From positions 395,177 through 459,176 of the forward strand of contig CAWDUI010000012.1 of NCBI GenBank assembly GCA_963805445.1: a stretch of 64,000 nt of DNA. Direction: 5' to 3'. The number at the start of each line of letters is the position of its first letter. The first letter of the stretch is position 1. Positions 36,771 through 46,215 of this stretch are shown here, piece by piece. The DNA comes from JAENVT01 sp963805445. GTDB taxonomy: Bacteria; Actinomycetota; Acidimicrobiia; Acidimicrobiales; Ilumatobacteraceae. The notes under the pieces were generated by a model. That model worked only from the letters and a program-made list of their open reading frames with translations, was not told where the DNA came from and did not search any database. The position numbers were made by a program, and so were the translations under genes.

Positions 36771-37235
36771 ATGTCCTATGCAGTGGATTTCCACACTGTC
36801 TCGACCGTTGGTCTCGAGTCGTCGCCGGTGGCGACAGCGCTGGCCGGCCTGCGAGCCCATGAGGCTCGCTACTTCAAGAACAAGTACGACCACGACTTCA
36901 CGGTCGAGCCGGCGAACAAGGCCAAGGAGGCCGTCGACTGGGTGCACCGCATCCTCAAGGAGGAGCGTGACATCGTCATCTCGTCGCGGCCTCTCGAGGC
37001 GACGATGTTCGAGGTCGACGGCACCCGGATTGCATACGTGTTCTACGAGAGCGGTCTGTCGATCAATGTGATGTACGGCCTCGACGATTCCAAGAAGCGG
37101 GCTGTCGGATTCAAGCTCTCCGTCGGGATGGATGCCCCCGCAGAGCTCGCCTCGCGGTTCAAGTTCGCCACCCAGAAATCGAAGCTGGCCGGAATCATCC
37201 GCGGGTCATATTTCGTGATCAAAGGCGACTACTGA
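36771..37235 (+). CDS. Hypothetical protein divergent from the subtilase operon
   Basis: A 154-residue soluble protein that I do not recognise. It starts at ATG 36771 with GAGGAG seven bases upstream. Sequence features are a helical middle (Lys-Ala-Lys-Glu-Ala-Val-Asp-Trp-Val-His-Arg-Ile-Leu-Lys-Glu-Glu) and a strand-rich C-terminal half (Ala-Tyr-Val-Phe-Tyr-Glu-Ser-Gly-Leu-Ser-Ile-Asn-Val-Met-Tyr). No metal or catalytic motif is obvious. It is transcribed away from the subtilase across a 227-base intergenic region, so it may share regulation with that operon; its last 30 bases overlap the convergent LuxR gene. Confidence 0.75.
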   Translation: MSYAVDFHTVSTVGLESSPVATALAGLRAHEARYFKNKYDHDFTVEPANKAKEAVDWVHRILKEERDIVISSRPLEATMFEVDGTRIAYVFYESGLSINVMYGLDDSKKRAVGFKLSVGMDAPAELASRFKFATQKSKLAGIIRGSYFVIKGDY

Positions 37236-39866
37236 CCCGTGGTGTTCGTTGCGCGACTCTCTGATTTTCGGGCGCCAGCCGAGGACGCGTGCAGCCGCGC
37301 CGGCCTCGCGACGGTGCCTGACGTCGAGCTTGGCAAGAACGGCGGACACGTGGTGGTCGACCGTCTTGGGAGCGATGAACAGTCGGGCTGCGATACCGGC
37401 GTTGTCAATGCCGTCATCGAGCAGTTCGAGAACCTCGAGTTGACGTGCGGTGAGCCCGCCAGGGTTCTTGGCGGTCGACGCCCGCGGGCCGCGAGGGATG
37501 CCGCTGAGGCCAAGCCGTCGGAGATGGCGGTGGGCGATCTCGATCCGCGGTCGGGCACCCATCCGCCCGAGCATCTCGATCGCTCGGAGCACATCTGCGG
37601 GGTCGTCACTGTCGGCAAGCGCGTCGGCAGCCTCATAGGTCGACCCGATCGTGGTCCATTCTTCGGCCGCCAGGACGTGGTCACCGACCACATAGGCCCG
37701 ATGTGGCGGCGGTAACTCGTCGAGTTCGATCTCACCCACATCGCCGTGAACTCGCCGATGCCAGAACGCGCCAGTCCCCTTGCGCCACCGATGGGGGTCG
37801 TGTGCGCTGGCGCTCCACAGTCGGTCGGCACCAGCCTCGAGGACCTCGTGGTCGCCGGCGAGCCAGGCCACCTCGACCTGCGCGGCGAGCACGGGTTGGA
37901 TCAACTGCACCTCGTCGATCTTCCGCGCAATCGCCATGGCTTCCAGGAGTGGCGATGCCGGGTCGGGGTCGCCGTAGCGGGCGCGGAGGAGGCCGACCGT
38001 GACGAGCACCCAGACACGATGCACGTCGGACGCAGCCGACACCCGCAACGTCGCAAGTGCACGCTCGCGCGCTTCCGACCAGCGGCCTTGCTGCAATCGC
38101 AGCAACGCCAGATCCGCGGACATGCAGTTGAACATGAAGCGATCGGCCATCTCGACGAAGTCGATCGCCTCGTCGTACCAACGCGTTGCCAGCTCGTGCC
38201 GACGATTCTCGATTGCGCACCAGAAGAGGTTGCTGTACGCACGAGCTGCATCGGTGGTCCAGCCATGCTCGAGCGCGGTGCGAAGGCTCTCCTCGATCTC
38301 ACCCCAGCCACGCTCGTCGCCGATCGAAATGCGGGCGACACCAACCGTGTTGAGGACGTGGACGCGTACGGCCAGGTCGCCGACCTGGCCGGCGACCTCG
38401 AGCGCCTCACCGCCAAAGCGGATTGCTTCGTGCAACGTTCCGCTCACCATGTGCTGCCACGCCAGGGCGGCAAGCGTCTTGGCCACCGATCGGCTGTCGG
38501 AGCCCGCGACAGCGAGCCGGTGGGCGCGCTCAATGTGTGCCATCGCGTCGGGTCGCCCGACGAGCCGTTCGTATTGTGCGAGTTCGCTCAGAGTGGTCAC
38601 CAACGAGGGAACATCGCGGATCTGCTCGTGCCATGTCGCCAGTTCCGCAGCGAGCGTCGCGGAACGATCCAGTCGGTCGGCGAGTGCGTGCGCAGTGATC
38701 GCCCGGCGGAGCGCATTGGCGCGCTCCTCCCCCGGGTCAGGACCGATCGCGTCCAGCTCGAGATCGATCAGCATCGCTGCTTCCAGGTGAGCGCCCGACC
38801 GCGACGCATCCGCCGCGGCTGATGCGGCAATGGCCAGTACTGCTGCTCGGTCGCCGGCAGCCGCGGCATGGTGTGCCCGTCTCGCCAGATCGTCATCACG
38901 GAGCGCGTCGAGCACCTGGCGATGAAGTCCGAGGAGGCGCTGCTCGCCGATCGTCGACAGGATCGCCTGTCGCACGATGTCGTGGCGGAACTCCCATCGC
39001 GTCGCGACGGCGCGCAGCATTCCGTGAGCCACGAGATCATCAATGACCGTGTCGCACTCCTCACCGCACAGGTCGCGCAGCAGACCAACTTCCATCGGCG
39101 CCCCGACGACCGCTACGAGCTCGAGCGCGGCGCGGCTGCTTTCGCCGAGGCGGCCGGCTCGCGCCAGCACTGCCTCACGTACGCTGACTGGCACTCCTGA
39201 TTCGTCGGCGGCGAGCACCTCGACGACGAAGAACGGGTTGCCGCCTGTCGACCGCATCAGCTCGTCGATGTCGATCCGCCGACTGGCGACCAGAAGCCGC
39301 ACAGCATCGGCACTCAGCGGTGACAACGGGAGCCTGGTCACGTCAGACGGTGCGATCTCACCCAGGGCCATCCGCAGATGGTGGTTCGGCGCGATCTCGC
39401 GGTGGGCGATCAGCATCACCGCTCGCAACCGCCGGATTCGCCGCCCGACGATCCGCACCACGTCGAGCGTCGCGGTGTCGACCCATTGCATGTCGTCGAA
39501 CACCAGCACCGGCAGCGGCCCGGACCGCGCCAGCTCGCGCAGCATGGCTTCGGCGACCGAGGCGACGTCGCCGCTCCGGCACGCGTCCGCCAAGGACGAA
39601 GCCGCGCCGGCGACGAGGTCGCGGACAGGCCCGAATGGGCGTGCCGCGAACAGATCGTCGCAGCGACCGGCCAGGACCCGGATGTCCGAGGATTCGGCGA
39701 GTGCGTCCTCAATCAGCGACGACTTGCCGATGCCCGCCTCGCCGCTCAGCACGACGACGCCGCCGCGTCCATCGCGAGCGACCGCAATCACTCGCTCGAT
39801 CTCCGATAGCTCCCAGTCTCGCTCCAGCAGCACCAGGGCAAACCGTAGCCGAAGTCTCGCCGTCAT
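37206..39866 (-). CDS. Large LuxR-type regulator with AAA ATPase domain (LAL/MalT-like)
   Basis: An 886-residue regulator. The N-terminal P-loop is GEAGIGKSS (about residues 42-50), with Walker B Val-Leu-Val-Phe-Asp-Asp-Met-Gln-Trp, the AAA_16 arrangement. A long TPR-like helical middle follows. The C-terminal LuxR helix-turn-helix (Leu-Thr-Ala-Arg-Gln-Leu-Glu-Val-Leu-Glu-Leu-Leu...Val-Asp-His-His-Val-Ser) sits at ~815-870. ATG 39866 follows AAGGCGGGGAG; the frame extends to 39998 without support. It is adjacent and convergent to the hypothetical gene near the subtilase operon and could control that region, but this is inference. Confidence 0.88.
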   Translation of the reverse strand: MTARLRLRFALVLLERDWELSEIERVIAVARDGRGGVVVLSGEAGIGKSSLIEDALAESSDIRVLAGRCDDLFAARPFGPVRDLVAGAASSLADACRSGDVASVAEAMLRELARSGPLPVLVFDDMQWVDTATLDVVRIVGRRIRRLRAVMLIAHREIAPNHHLRMALGEIAPSDVTRLPLSPLSADAVRLLVASRRIDIDELMRSTGGNPFFVVEVLAADESGVPVSVREAVLARAGRLGESSRAALELVAVVGAPMEVGLLRDLCGEECDTVIDDLVAHGMLRAVATRWEFRHDIVRQAILSTIGEQRLLGLHRQVLDALRDDDLARRAHHAAAAGDRAAVLAIAASAAADASRSGAHLEAAMLIDLELDAIGPDPGEERANALRRAITAHALADRLDRSATLAAELATWHEQIRDVPSLVTTLSELAQYERLVGRPDAMAHIERAHRLAVAGSDSRSVAKTLAALAWQHMVSGTLHEAIRFGGEALEVAGQVGDLAVRVHVLNTVGVARISIGDERGWGEIEESLRTALEHGWTTDAARAYSNLFWCAIENRRHELATRWYDEAIDFVEMADRFMFNCMSADLALLRLQQGRWSEARERALATLRVSAASDVHRVWVLVTVGLLRARYGDPDPASPLLEAMAIARKIDEVQLIQPVLAAQVEVAWLAGDHEVLEAGADRLWSASAHDPHRWRKGTGAFWHRRVHGDVGEIELDELPPPHRAYVVGDHVLAAEEWTTIGSTYEAADALADSDDPADVLRAIEMLGRMGARPRIEIAHRHLRRLGLSGIPRGPRASTAKNPGGLTARQLEVLELLDDGIDNAGIAARLFIAPKTVDHHVSAVLAKLDVRHRREAGAAARVLGWRPKIRESRNEHHGSVVAFDHEI

Positions 39867-39982
39867 CTCCCCGCCTTGACAGATAGAGCCTGAAGGAGTA
39901 CTTCTGCGAACGAGGGGGCCTTCGGGGGGATCTCGGAGGACTGAACGCCGTGTGGGCGTCGCCCGGACATCGGGAGGGGAAC

Positions 39983-41221
39983 ATGAAGTACCGAACATTT
40001 CGCGCGTCGATCGCGAGTCTGATGATCGTCGGAACTGTCGGCGTGGCCGGGGTTTCGCCGAGCGCTGCCGCTGCAGGGCCCGGCCCGACCATCAGCACCT
40101 ACATTGCGAACCTGAACGCTCCACGCGGCGTGACGTTCGATGGTCAGGGCAACCTGTACGTGTCTGAGTCGGGGTATGCCGGCGACGGCCCGGTCGGTCT
40201 CACGCAGACGGGGCGGGTCACCAAGTACGCGCACGGCTCGACCCATGCCAGTTGGTCGACAGGTTTCGAGTCGTTGTATGCCTCGGAGGACCCCACTGCA
40301 CCGCCCGACGTTCTCGGGCCCGAAGGCATCAGCGCGCTCGGCGGGAACTGTTCGAAGCGGAGCCACGGCCACAAGTCCGAACATGAGCGCGAGGACGGCG
40401 GATGTCAGATCCGAATGATCATGAGTGAGTCTCATGACGGTGTGTTCGCCATGTCTGGCGGCGCCGCCGATTCCACTCAGCTCGGGCACCTCTTCCGTCT
40501 CGACGGCGCAACCGGTCAAGCCACAAGCGTCAGCGACGTCGGCGATCAGATGTACCAGTGGACCGGCGACCGAACGGATCTGTTCCCCGATGACTTCCCG
40601 GATTCCAACCCCTATGGCGTGCTGGTCACCAAGTTCGACCACAGCGACCGTGCGCGCACGTTCGTCGCAGACGCCGGCGCCAACACGATCAGCGAAGTCA
40701 TGGCGGATGGCACCCTTCGGGTGATCTCCTACATCCCGAACGAGACGGCACCGCCGTTCCGCGACGCGACCCCGACCTGCATCGCCCAGGGTCCAGACGG
40801 CATGTTGTACGTCGCCACGCTCAACCTCGTCGCCAACCTCTTCGTGCCCGGGGCCACCGGTGGTCAGTCGAACGTTTGGCGGGTGGATCCGAATGCAAAC
40901 TTCCCGACGGAGCCGACCTTGTGGGCAACCGGCTTGACGACCGCGACCTCATGCACGTTCGACAGCCATGGCAACTTCTGGGCGACGGAGATGTTCCAGT
41001 CGAACGTCGCCCGCCCGCCAGGCGATGTGGTGCGTATCCCGTTCGAGCACCCTGATCAGCTGACCAGGATCGGCGGCGGCATGCTTCCGCTACCAGGCGG
41101 CATTGCCCAGGGACCGGACCGCGCGATGTACGTCGCCATCAACTCGGCGAGCCCCGACAGGGACTCCGGCGCGGTGGTGAGGATCAGCTTCCACGGGCAC
41201 GGCGACGGTCACGACGACTAG
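39983..41221 (+). CDS. Secreted ScyD/ScyE-family beta-propeller protein
   Basis: A 412-residue exported protein. The N-terminus is a signal peptide (Met-Lys-Tyr-Arg, hydrophobic run, Ser-Pro-Ser-Ala-Ala-Ala-Ala). The mature part shows NHL/SMP-30-like blades: Leu-Asn-Ala-Pro-Arg-Gly-Val-Thr-Phe-Asp-Gly-Gln-Gly-Asn-Leu-Tyr-Val-Ser-Glu-Ser near the start, Tyr-Val-Ala-Thr-Leu-Asn later, typical of the ScyD/ScyE family. An insert rich in His, Lys and Glu (residues ~125-150) and a His/Asp-rich C-terminus stand out and could bind metal. GGGAGGGG precedes ATG 39983. Function outside the cell is unknown. Confidence 0.85.
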   Translation: MKYRTFRASIASLMIVGTVGVAGVSPSAAAAGPGPTISTYIANLNAPRGVTFDGQGNLYVSESGYAGDGPVGLTQTGRVTKYAHGSTHASWSTGFESLYASEDPTAPPDVLGPEGISALGGNCSKRSHGHKSEHEREDGGCQIRMIMSESHDGVFAMSGGAADSTQLGHLFRLDGATGQATSVSDVGDQMYQWTGDRTDLFPDDFPDSNPYGVLVTKFDHSDRARTFVADAGANTISEVMADGTLRVISYIPNETAPPFRDATPTCIAQGPDGMLYVATLNLVANLFVPGATGGQSNVWRVDPNANFPTEPTLWATGLTTATSCTFDSHGNFWATEMFQSNVARPPGDVVRIPFEHPDQLTRIGGGMLPLPGGIAQGPDRAMYVAINSASPDRDSGAVVRISFHGHGDGHDD

Positions 41222-41266
41222 GAGAGGCGCGACGACCCGTCGCCCGTCGGGTGCTTGTGTCTCGGC

Positions 41267-42410
41267 TCAATGCAGATCAGGGACAACGGCGAGGGACCTT
41301 CGGACACATGCGTCGGTGTTCGCTCTGAGTGCAGGCTGCTCAGGTGGGGATGCGATCGGGGCGTAGATCGTTCTCGTCGAGGGTTCGTTGCACAGCAGTA
41401 CCGGCCACGGATCGACAGTGAACACACCGGGTGAGGTCTCGGTGAACCGCGCCGATGCGGCGAGTCCATCCAGAGTATGCGGGTCGCTGTACCTCCCGAC
41501 CGTTGTGCCCATACCCGAGATGAAATTGCCGACGCTCCAGTACACCCACGTTCCGTTGACGCGCTCCACGGGTTGAATCACATGTGGTCCGTGTTCGACG
41601 ACCAGGTCGATATGAGCCAGGTTGGTGAGATCCGTGACGAATTGCCGATCGACGGGGTCTGGCGACAGCATCAGTTCCTTCGAGAGATGCAGACTGACGA
41701 CCACGACGTCGGCACCAGCACTGCGCGCCGCGTTGACATCTGCCGCCACCTGTGCCGCCGACGACGCAAAGTTCAGGCGCCAGGGCTCAGCCGGCAGCAC
41801 GGTATTGGAGTACCGGGTGTACGCAAGATGCACGAGTCGGACACCGTTCACCACGATCATCTCGCTGCTCGCCTCAGCGGGCGAGCGCGCCGTGCCGACG
41901 TGCGTGATCCCAGCATCATCGAGAGCAGCGAGCGTGGTATCAATTCCGGGCTCGAGAAGGTCGTTGCTGTGATTCGAGGCGGTGCTGCATCGATCGAACC
42001 CGGCCCGACGGAGTCCATCGGCGATTTCATACGGAGCGAGAATCAGATTTCCGCCGAACGGTGAGTGACCGTAAACACCGGGTCGCTCGCCGGGTGCACC
42101 GATCGGCATTTCCATGTGGCAGATTGCGATGTCTGCAGACGAAAGCATCGCCGTGACAGGCGCAAACAACGGTGCAAAGTCGAACCGCGGCACCGGTGGC
42201 GAAGCTTGCTGCGGCGGAGGTGACCAAGGATTCGGTGAGGACGTCACCAGTGGCAACCAGACTGAACGATCGAGGCGGCGGATCGAGCCGCACGGCCACC
42301 ACGTCCGCCGTTGCCGACGGCACTGGAGTTGCCGCGATGACGACGGGGCTCATTGCTGTTGCCCACCCGATCAAACTCACCGCTGCCAGATGTGCGGGAC
42401 GCACACTCAT
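41267..42410 (-). CDS. CapA-family (PGA_cap) exported metallophosphatase-like protein (one frame break)
   Basis: A CapA/PgsA-like calcineurin-fold protein. The N-terminal segment (frame from 42410) gives a signal sequence and Leu-Val-Ala-Thr-Gly-Asp-Val-Leu-Thr-Glu-Ser, the first metal motif. After a break near 42188 the second frame continues Arg-Phe-Asp-Phe-Ala-Pro-Leu-Phe-Ala-Pro-Val, then Cys-His-Met-Glu-Met-Pro and the His motifs Ala-Ser-Asn-His-Ser-Asn-Asp and Glu-His-Gly-Pro-His-Val. Restoring one CG gives Thr-Gly-Ala-Ala-Arg-Phe-Asp-Phe-Ala-Pro, a clean family match. Family members act on poly-gamma-glutamate or related cell-surface polymers; the substrate here is unknown. Confidence 0.83.
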
Positions 42411-42690
42411 CTCGCCGGAGACCACCGGCGTGGCATCTCCATCGCGTTTCGTTGCTCGTAGGTCACCAGCGAAGAGTGCCCTGACGAGCGAGTTTGTGCA
42501 AGTGCCGCGCTTCGAGCTGAGCTGCACCATGGGCCACATCGGCCTATCGACCGCACCCTGCGTCTCGGCGCCGTCTGCCCAAGGGCAAGTTGTGCGAGTA
42601 CATTGACGTGCGGCGTTCCAAATAATTGCTCCCGTCCAAACCGTGCGCGGGCCCCTCTTGTGGATGGTGGCCGTGGCTAACGAGGACAAG

Positions 42691-44562
42691 ATGTCGGCAG
42701 TTCTCAGCGAGTTCGCTCGCACGGTGATCACCGACTTTCCGATCGAGGGCATTCTCGACCACCTGGTGGCGAAGATCGTCGAGGTTCTTCCGGTCACCTC
42801 GGCGGGGGTGACGTTGATCTCGGCCGGAATGGCACCTCGCCATGTGGCCGCGTCAGATGATTCAGCGCTGCGGTTCGAGCAACTGCAGAGCGAACTCGGT
42901 GAGGGGCCGTGTCTGGCTGCGTTCGCGTCGGGCGAGGCGGTGTCGGTCTCGGATTTTTCCGACGATGACCGATTCCCCCTCTTCGCACCAGCGGCGCTGG
43001 CTGAAGGGTTGGTCGCGGCGTTCACGTTTCCGCTCCGTCACGGCAGTCACCGTCTGGGGGCGCTTGATCTGTACCGAGATACCCCTGGACTGCTCGATCA
43101 ACACGATATGGACAGCGCGCAAACGTTGGCGGACGTTGCCGCTGCGTATCTGCTGAACGCCCAAGCCCGAGATGAAGCCCGAGTGACGTACCGTCGGCTG
43201 CTACACGTGTCGATGCACGACACGCTCACCGGGTTGCCGAATCGACTGTTGTTCCAGGAGCGGCTGGAGCACGCCGCGTTGCGGGCCGAACGGTTCCATT
43301 CCAACGCGGCGATCCTGTTCGTTGACCTCGACAACTTCAAATTGGTCAATGAGGTCTATGGCCACGACGTTGGTGATCAATTGTTGTGGCTGGTCGCCCA
43401 GCGGCTCAATGGTGTGGTCAGCGCCGGCGACACTCTCGCCAGGTTCTCCGGTGACGAGTTCGTGATGCTGTGTGAGGACCTGTCCGATGTTGGCGACGTC
43501 GACGGCCTCGCACAGCGTGTCAGCGAGGTCTTGGCGGAACCGTTCAGACTTGCGGGCGTCGTGTTGGCGGTCACGGCCAGCGTCGGCATTGCGTTCGCCG
43601 GACCGGGCCGAGAGATCTCCAATGAACTCGTCGTGGAGGCCGATCGGGCGATGTATCGGGTGAAACGAAACCGAGTGGATCACAACGCGGGCCGCGAGAT
43701 CATCGATGTTCGCTCGACGTCGGTCGTTCAGCACGCTCGTCTCGAGGATGAAGTGCGGGCCGCTCTGGCCGGGAACGAACTCGATGTCTTCTATCAGCCG
43801 ATCGTGCGCAGCAGCGACGGGCGTGTCGCAGGAGCGGAAGCACTGCTTCGCTGGACGCATCCCGAACGAGGTCCGGTCCCGCCAATGGCGATCGTGGCGA
43901 TCGCCGAGCAGAGCGCATTGATCGACGAGATCGGCGCCTGGGTTCTCGAACGGGCGTGCACGGACCGCGCCCACCTGCTGGAACTCGACCCGTCGGCCCC
44001 GTTGGATCTTGCTGTCAACGTCTCCGCTCGACAACTGCTGCATCTCGGGTTCAGTCGCACCGTGACGGACACCCTCGCCGCCACCGGCATGGATCCGACC
44101 TCACTGATCCTGGAGGTCACGGAGAACGTCTTCATCGAAGACAGCGTTCGGGTCTTGACCGTTCTCCACGACCTGCGATCCATAGGTGTGCGGATAGCGA
44201 TCGACGACTTCGGGACGGGCTATTCGTCGCTCGGATACTTGACCCGACTCCCGATCGACATCATCAAGATCGACCGCTGCTTCATCACCGACACCGCCAC
44301 CCCGGCCGGTATGACTCTCGTGGCCGCGATCACCAACCTGGCCCATGATCTCGGACTCACCGTCACTGCCGAAGGTGTCGAAACCCAGGCGCAGCACGAC
44401 AACATCGCAGCCCTTCGTTGCGACTCGGCACAGGGGTACTTCTATGCCACGCCGATGCCGGCCGATGCGTTCGGCGATCGCCACAATGCCCCTCGCGACG
44501 AACATTGGTCTGCCGCGGGTCGTCCACCCTCGAACGGACACGCCGTCGTCACCACACCCTGA
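42691..44562 (+). CDS. GAF-GGDEF-EAL cyclic-di-GMP protein
   Basis: A ~623-residue cytoplasmic sensor: GAF domain (residues ~1-155), GGDEF (~175-335) and EAL (~360-600). The GGDEF site reads SGDEF, and the EAL motif Ala-Glu-Ala-Leu-Leu-Arg-Trp is intact. The catalytic loop Asp-Asp-Phe-Gly-Thr-Gly-Tyr-Ser-Ser and the Glu in Ala-Glu-Gly-Val-Glu are also intact, so phosphodiesterase activity is likely and cyclase activity possible. Start uncertain: ATG 42691 has GAGG upstream, ATG 42664 does not. Divergent from the CapA gene. With the membrane protein at 2.9-5.3 kb this is the second two-domain c-di-GMP protein here. Confidence 0.92.
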   Translation: MSAVLSEFARTVITDFPIEGILDHLVAKIVEVLPVTSAGVTLISAGMAPRHVAASDDSALRFEQLQSELGEGPCLAAFASGEAVSVSDFSDDDRFPLFAPAALAEGLVAAFTFPLRHGSHRLGALDLYRDTPGLLDQHDMDSAQTLADVAAAYLLNAQARDEARVTYRRLLHVSMHDTLTGLPNRLLFQERLEHAALRAERFHSNAAILFVDLDNFKLVNEVYGHDVGDQLLWLVAQRLNGVVSAGDTLARFSGDEFVMLCEDLSDVGDVDGLAQRVSEVLAEPFRLAGVVLAVTASVGIAFAGPGREISNELVVEADRAMYRVKRNRVDHNAGREIIDVRSTSVVQHARLEDEVRAALAGNELDVFYQPIVRSSDGRVAGAEALLRWTHPERGPVPPMAIVAIAEQSALIDEIGAWVLERACTDRAHLLELDPSAPLDLAVNVSARQLLHLGFSRTVTDTLAATGMDPTSLILEVTENVFIEDSVRVLTVLHDLRSIGVRIAIDDFGTGYSSLGYLTRLPIDIIKIDRCFITDTATPAGMTLVAAITNLAHDLGLTVTAEGVETQAQHDNIAALRCDSAQGYFYATPMPADAFGDRHNAPRDEHWSAAGRPPSNGHAVVTTP

Positions 44563-44637
44563 CGTGTTGATCGCTGACAAGCCGGAAAATTGGCGGCGCG
44601 CCCTCTAGCGGCCAAGCCTGACTCGAGCCAACCACGT

Positions 44638-44683
44638 AAAGAGCCCCGGTCGGCCGTTGGACGGTTCGACATCGGGGCTCTTT
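44638..44683 (+). terminator. Long-stem hairpin after the GAF-GGDEF-EAL gene
   Basis: AAAGAGCCCCG and CGGGGCTCTTT form a perfect 11-bp stem around a 24-base loop, 75 bases past the stop. AT pairs at the base give the rightward arm a TTT tail, as in a bidirectional terminator. The stretch 44563-44930 has no gene apart from this hairpin and the gene remnant at 44785. Confidence 0.65.
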
Positions 44684-44784
44684 CGGGACACCAGCGGGAT
44701 GAATGGGGGTTGGTCCGGCCGGCGATCGCTCTCACAGCAGGGTCTCGACTGAGTTGGGACTTGCCAGTCGAATACCCCGGTTGA

Positions 44785-44847
44785 AGTGGCTTGAAACATG
44801 AAGCGCCATCGGCTCGTCGGCCGTGGATCACCTCCCAGCGATGTCAT
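44785..44847 (-). pseudogene. N-terminal remnant of an AbiE-type antitoxin-like gene
   Basis: The first ~15 codons (Met-Thr-Ser-Leu-Gly-Gly-Asp-Pro-Arg-Pro-Thr-Ser-Arg-Trp-Arg) match the start of the gene at 55491-55826, and the DNA match extends upstream: 44804-44870 resembles 55783-55850, including the same CGCTAC-containing leader. The reading frame loses similarity after Trp-Arg. It looks like a leftover copy from an earlier insertion, sitting just outside the present element and divergent from vapB. Confidence 0.55.
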
Positions 44848-44933
44848 CCACGAAACGCTACGTCACGACATGAGACGTATCCCACCAACCAAACTCGGTG
44901 TTGCACCGTGACAGTCGGTGATACACATGGGCG

Positions 44934-45185
44934 ATGCCGACCGTTCGTCCTCGACATCTGCTCACCGAAACCGACGAGCTCGCCCACGCAATCGACGCCG
45001 CCGCTGCGCTGTATCCGGGAGAGTCTCGTGCTGACGTCCTCCGTCATCTCGTTCAACTGGGTGCCGAGACGATCGCCGAGCAGCAAGGCCGGCACCGCGA
45101 CAGCGTACGTCACCGTGCAGGACGCTTCCCAGGTCTGTATCCGACTGGCCACCTCGACGACCTCCGTGAGGACTGGCCCGAATGA
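44934..45185 (+). CDS. vapB: VapB-type antitoxin
   Basis: An 83-residue antitoxin. The N-terminal half (Glu-Leu-Ala-His-Ala-Ile-Asp-Ala-Ala-Ala-Ala-Leu-Tyr-Pro-Gly-Glu-Ser-Arg-Ala-Asp) looks like a ribbon-helix-helix or related DNA-binding segment, and the C-terminal tail is acidic and Arg-rich, as needed to hold a PIN toxin. It overlaps vapC by ATGA, the standard vapBC arrangement. It lies just left of the integrated element, in chromosomal flank. Confidence 0.75.
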   Translation: MPTVRPRHLLTETDELAHAIDAAAALYPGESRADVLRHLVQLGAETIAEQQGRHRDSVRHRAGRFPGLYPTGHLDDLREDWPE

Positions 45186-45545
45186 TCGTCGTCGACGCCA
45201 GGGTGCTGATCGCCTACCTCGACCCGAACGACGCTCACCACTCAGCCGCCGTCGAGATCCTCGAAGATGCATCACCGCCGCTTGTGGTTCACCCGATCAC
45301 AGCAGCCGAAGTGCTCGTCGCCGCCGTACGCAGCGATGTCGCAGACGCGGTGTGAGCTGATCTGATGGCCATCGGTGTCGAGATCGACGACACAGCGATC
45401 GATCCGTTGCTGCTCGCCAGACTTCGCGTCAAGACCGGCTGCAAGATGCCCGACTGCTGTGTCCTCGCCAGCGCCGCCACCCGCAACACAGCGGTGGCCA
45501 CCGTTCGACGCACAGCTCCGCCGGCACGCCTTCGATCGGTCATGA
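45182..45545 (+). pseudogene. vapC: VapC PIN-domain toxin, inactivated
   Basis: PIN-domain ribonuclease toxin partner of VapB. It starts Met-Ile-Val-Val-Asp-Ala with the first catalytic Asp and has Thr-Ala-Ala-Glu-Val-Leu-Val with the second acidic residue. An in-frame TGA stands at 45351-45353 (Ala-Val-stop-Ala-Asp-Leu-Met), where CGA would keep the frame. A later break near 45502 is repaired by one CG (Ala-Thr-Ala-Phe-Asp-Ala-Gln-Leu-Arg-Arg-His-Ala-Phe). Both changes together mean no toxin would be made from this sequence. The stop at 45545 lies four bases from the att repeat. Confidence 0.75.
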
Positions 45546-45548
45546 GCG

Positions 45549-45609
45549 ACCACGTCAGATGTTGAGAGGCGACGATGGGAATCGAACCCATGTACAGGGC
45601 TTTGCAGGC
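45549..45609. repeat. Distal att repeat (truncated tRNA-Cys copy)
   Basis: Identical to 57137-57197 except at one position (45560 T against G). It covers the tRNA-Cys anticodon loop to its 3' end and 18 bases beyond, but sequence beyond 45609 no longer matches the tRNA. This marks the left end of the element; a 49-bp core (45561-45609) is perfect. Confidence 0.92.
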
Positions 45610-45671
45610 TCGCTATCGATCGCGCGTTATACCTGGTCAGACGGCATGAGTTGGCCTCCGAATTGGGTGTT

Positions 45672-45733
45672 GAGGGGTGAGCGAGGCGCGGGTCAACGGG
45701 TCGTCACGGCTATTCGCGGCCATTCGCGGGCAC
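45672..45733. promoter_or_regulatory. Left-end candidate integrase arm sites
   Basis: GAGGGGTGAGCGAGG at 45672-45686 recurs exactly at 57025-57039. The 27 bases at 45707-45733 (CGGCTATTCGCGG followed by CCATTCGCGGGCAC) align with 57081-57107 at about 19 positions. Placement just inside both ends suggests integrase or excisionase arm sites. The stretch 45610-45790 holds no gene. Confidence 0.45.
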
Positions 45734-45800
45734 CCTGCTGACATCGATCACGGATGAACGGATCACGGATCTCGCGGCGCGAAGACAGATCGGCAGTGGG

Positions 45801-46109
45801 CTACTTCCAGTCGTACGTGTAACACCACGCGAGTGCTTCGACGGCCGCGTCGCTCAACTCGGGGTGACGACCACGGAAATCGGCGGCCGCAGCATTGCCC
45901 ATGGCATCGAGATCGGCGACCGTGTTGTATGCGTCCGACTCGTAGAACTCCTTCTGTAGTCGATGAACGAGTGGAAGGAGATCGAGCGCAGCCTCGGTGC
46001 CAAGCATCGTCACGACGAGATCGTCGGCGCGGCTCGGGGTCGGCTCGCGCATGTAGCCGGTCCAGATCACGATCGCTCGACTGATTTCGTCTGCCGATGG
46101 CCTCGCCAT
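45801..46109 (-). CDS. Small hypothetical protein, cassette 1
   Basis: A 102-residue acidic, helical protein, not recognised (Asp-Glu-Ile-Ser-Arg-Ala-Ile-Val-Ile-Trp-Thr-Gly-Tyr near the start, ending Ala-Trp-Cys-Tyr-Thr-Tyr-Asp-Trp-Lys). ATG 46109 fits well with the onset of normal composition. The TAG stop runs into a copy of the recurrent motif (45788-45797), and another copy lies upstream (46146-46162), so the gene occupies one cassette-like unit. Function unknown. Confidence 0.65.
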   Translation of the reverse strand: MARPSADEISRAIVIWTGYMREPTPSRADDLVVTMLGTEAALDLLPLVHRLQKEFYESDAYNTVADLDAMGNAAAADFRGRHPELSDAAVEALAWCYTYDWK

Positions 46110-46215
46110 AGCCCTTGAGTGTGGTCACGATGATGCGCGTCCGGCAAGTGCCGTTCTGCGCTACCCGGGGTGAGCGCGCACCTAGCCTGACTGAATCTTC
46201 ACGCCGTGGCCACTC

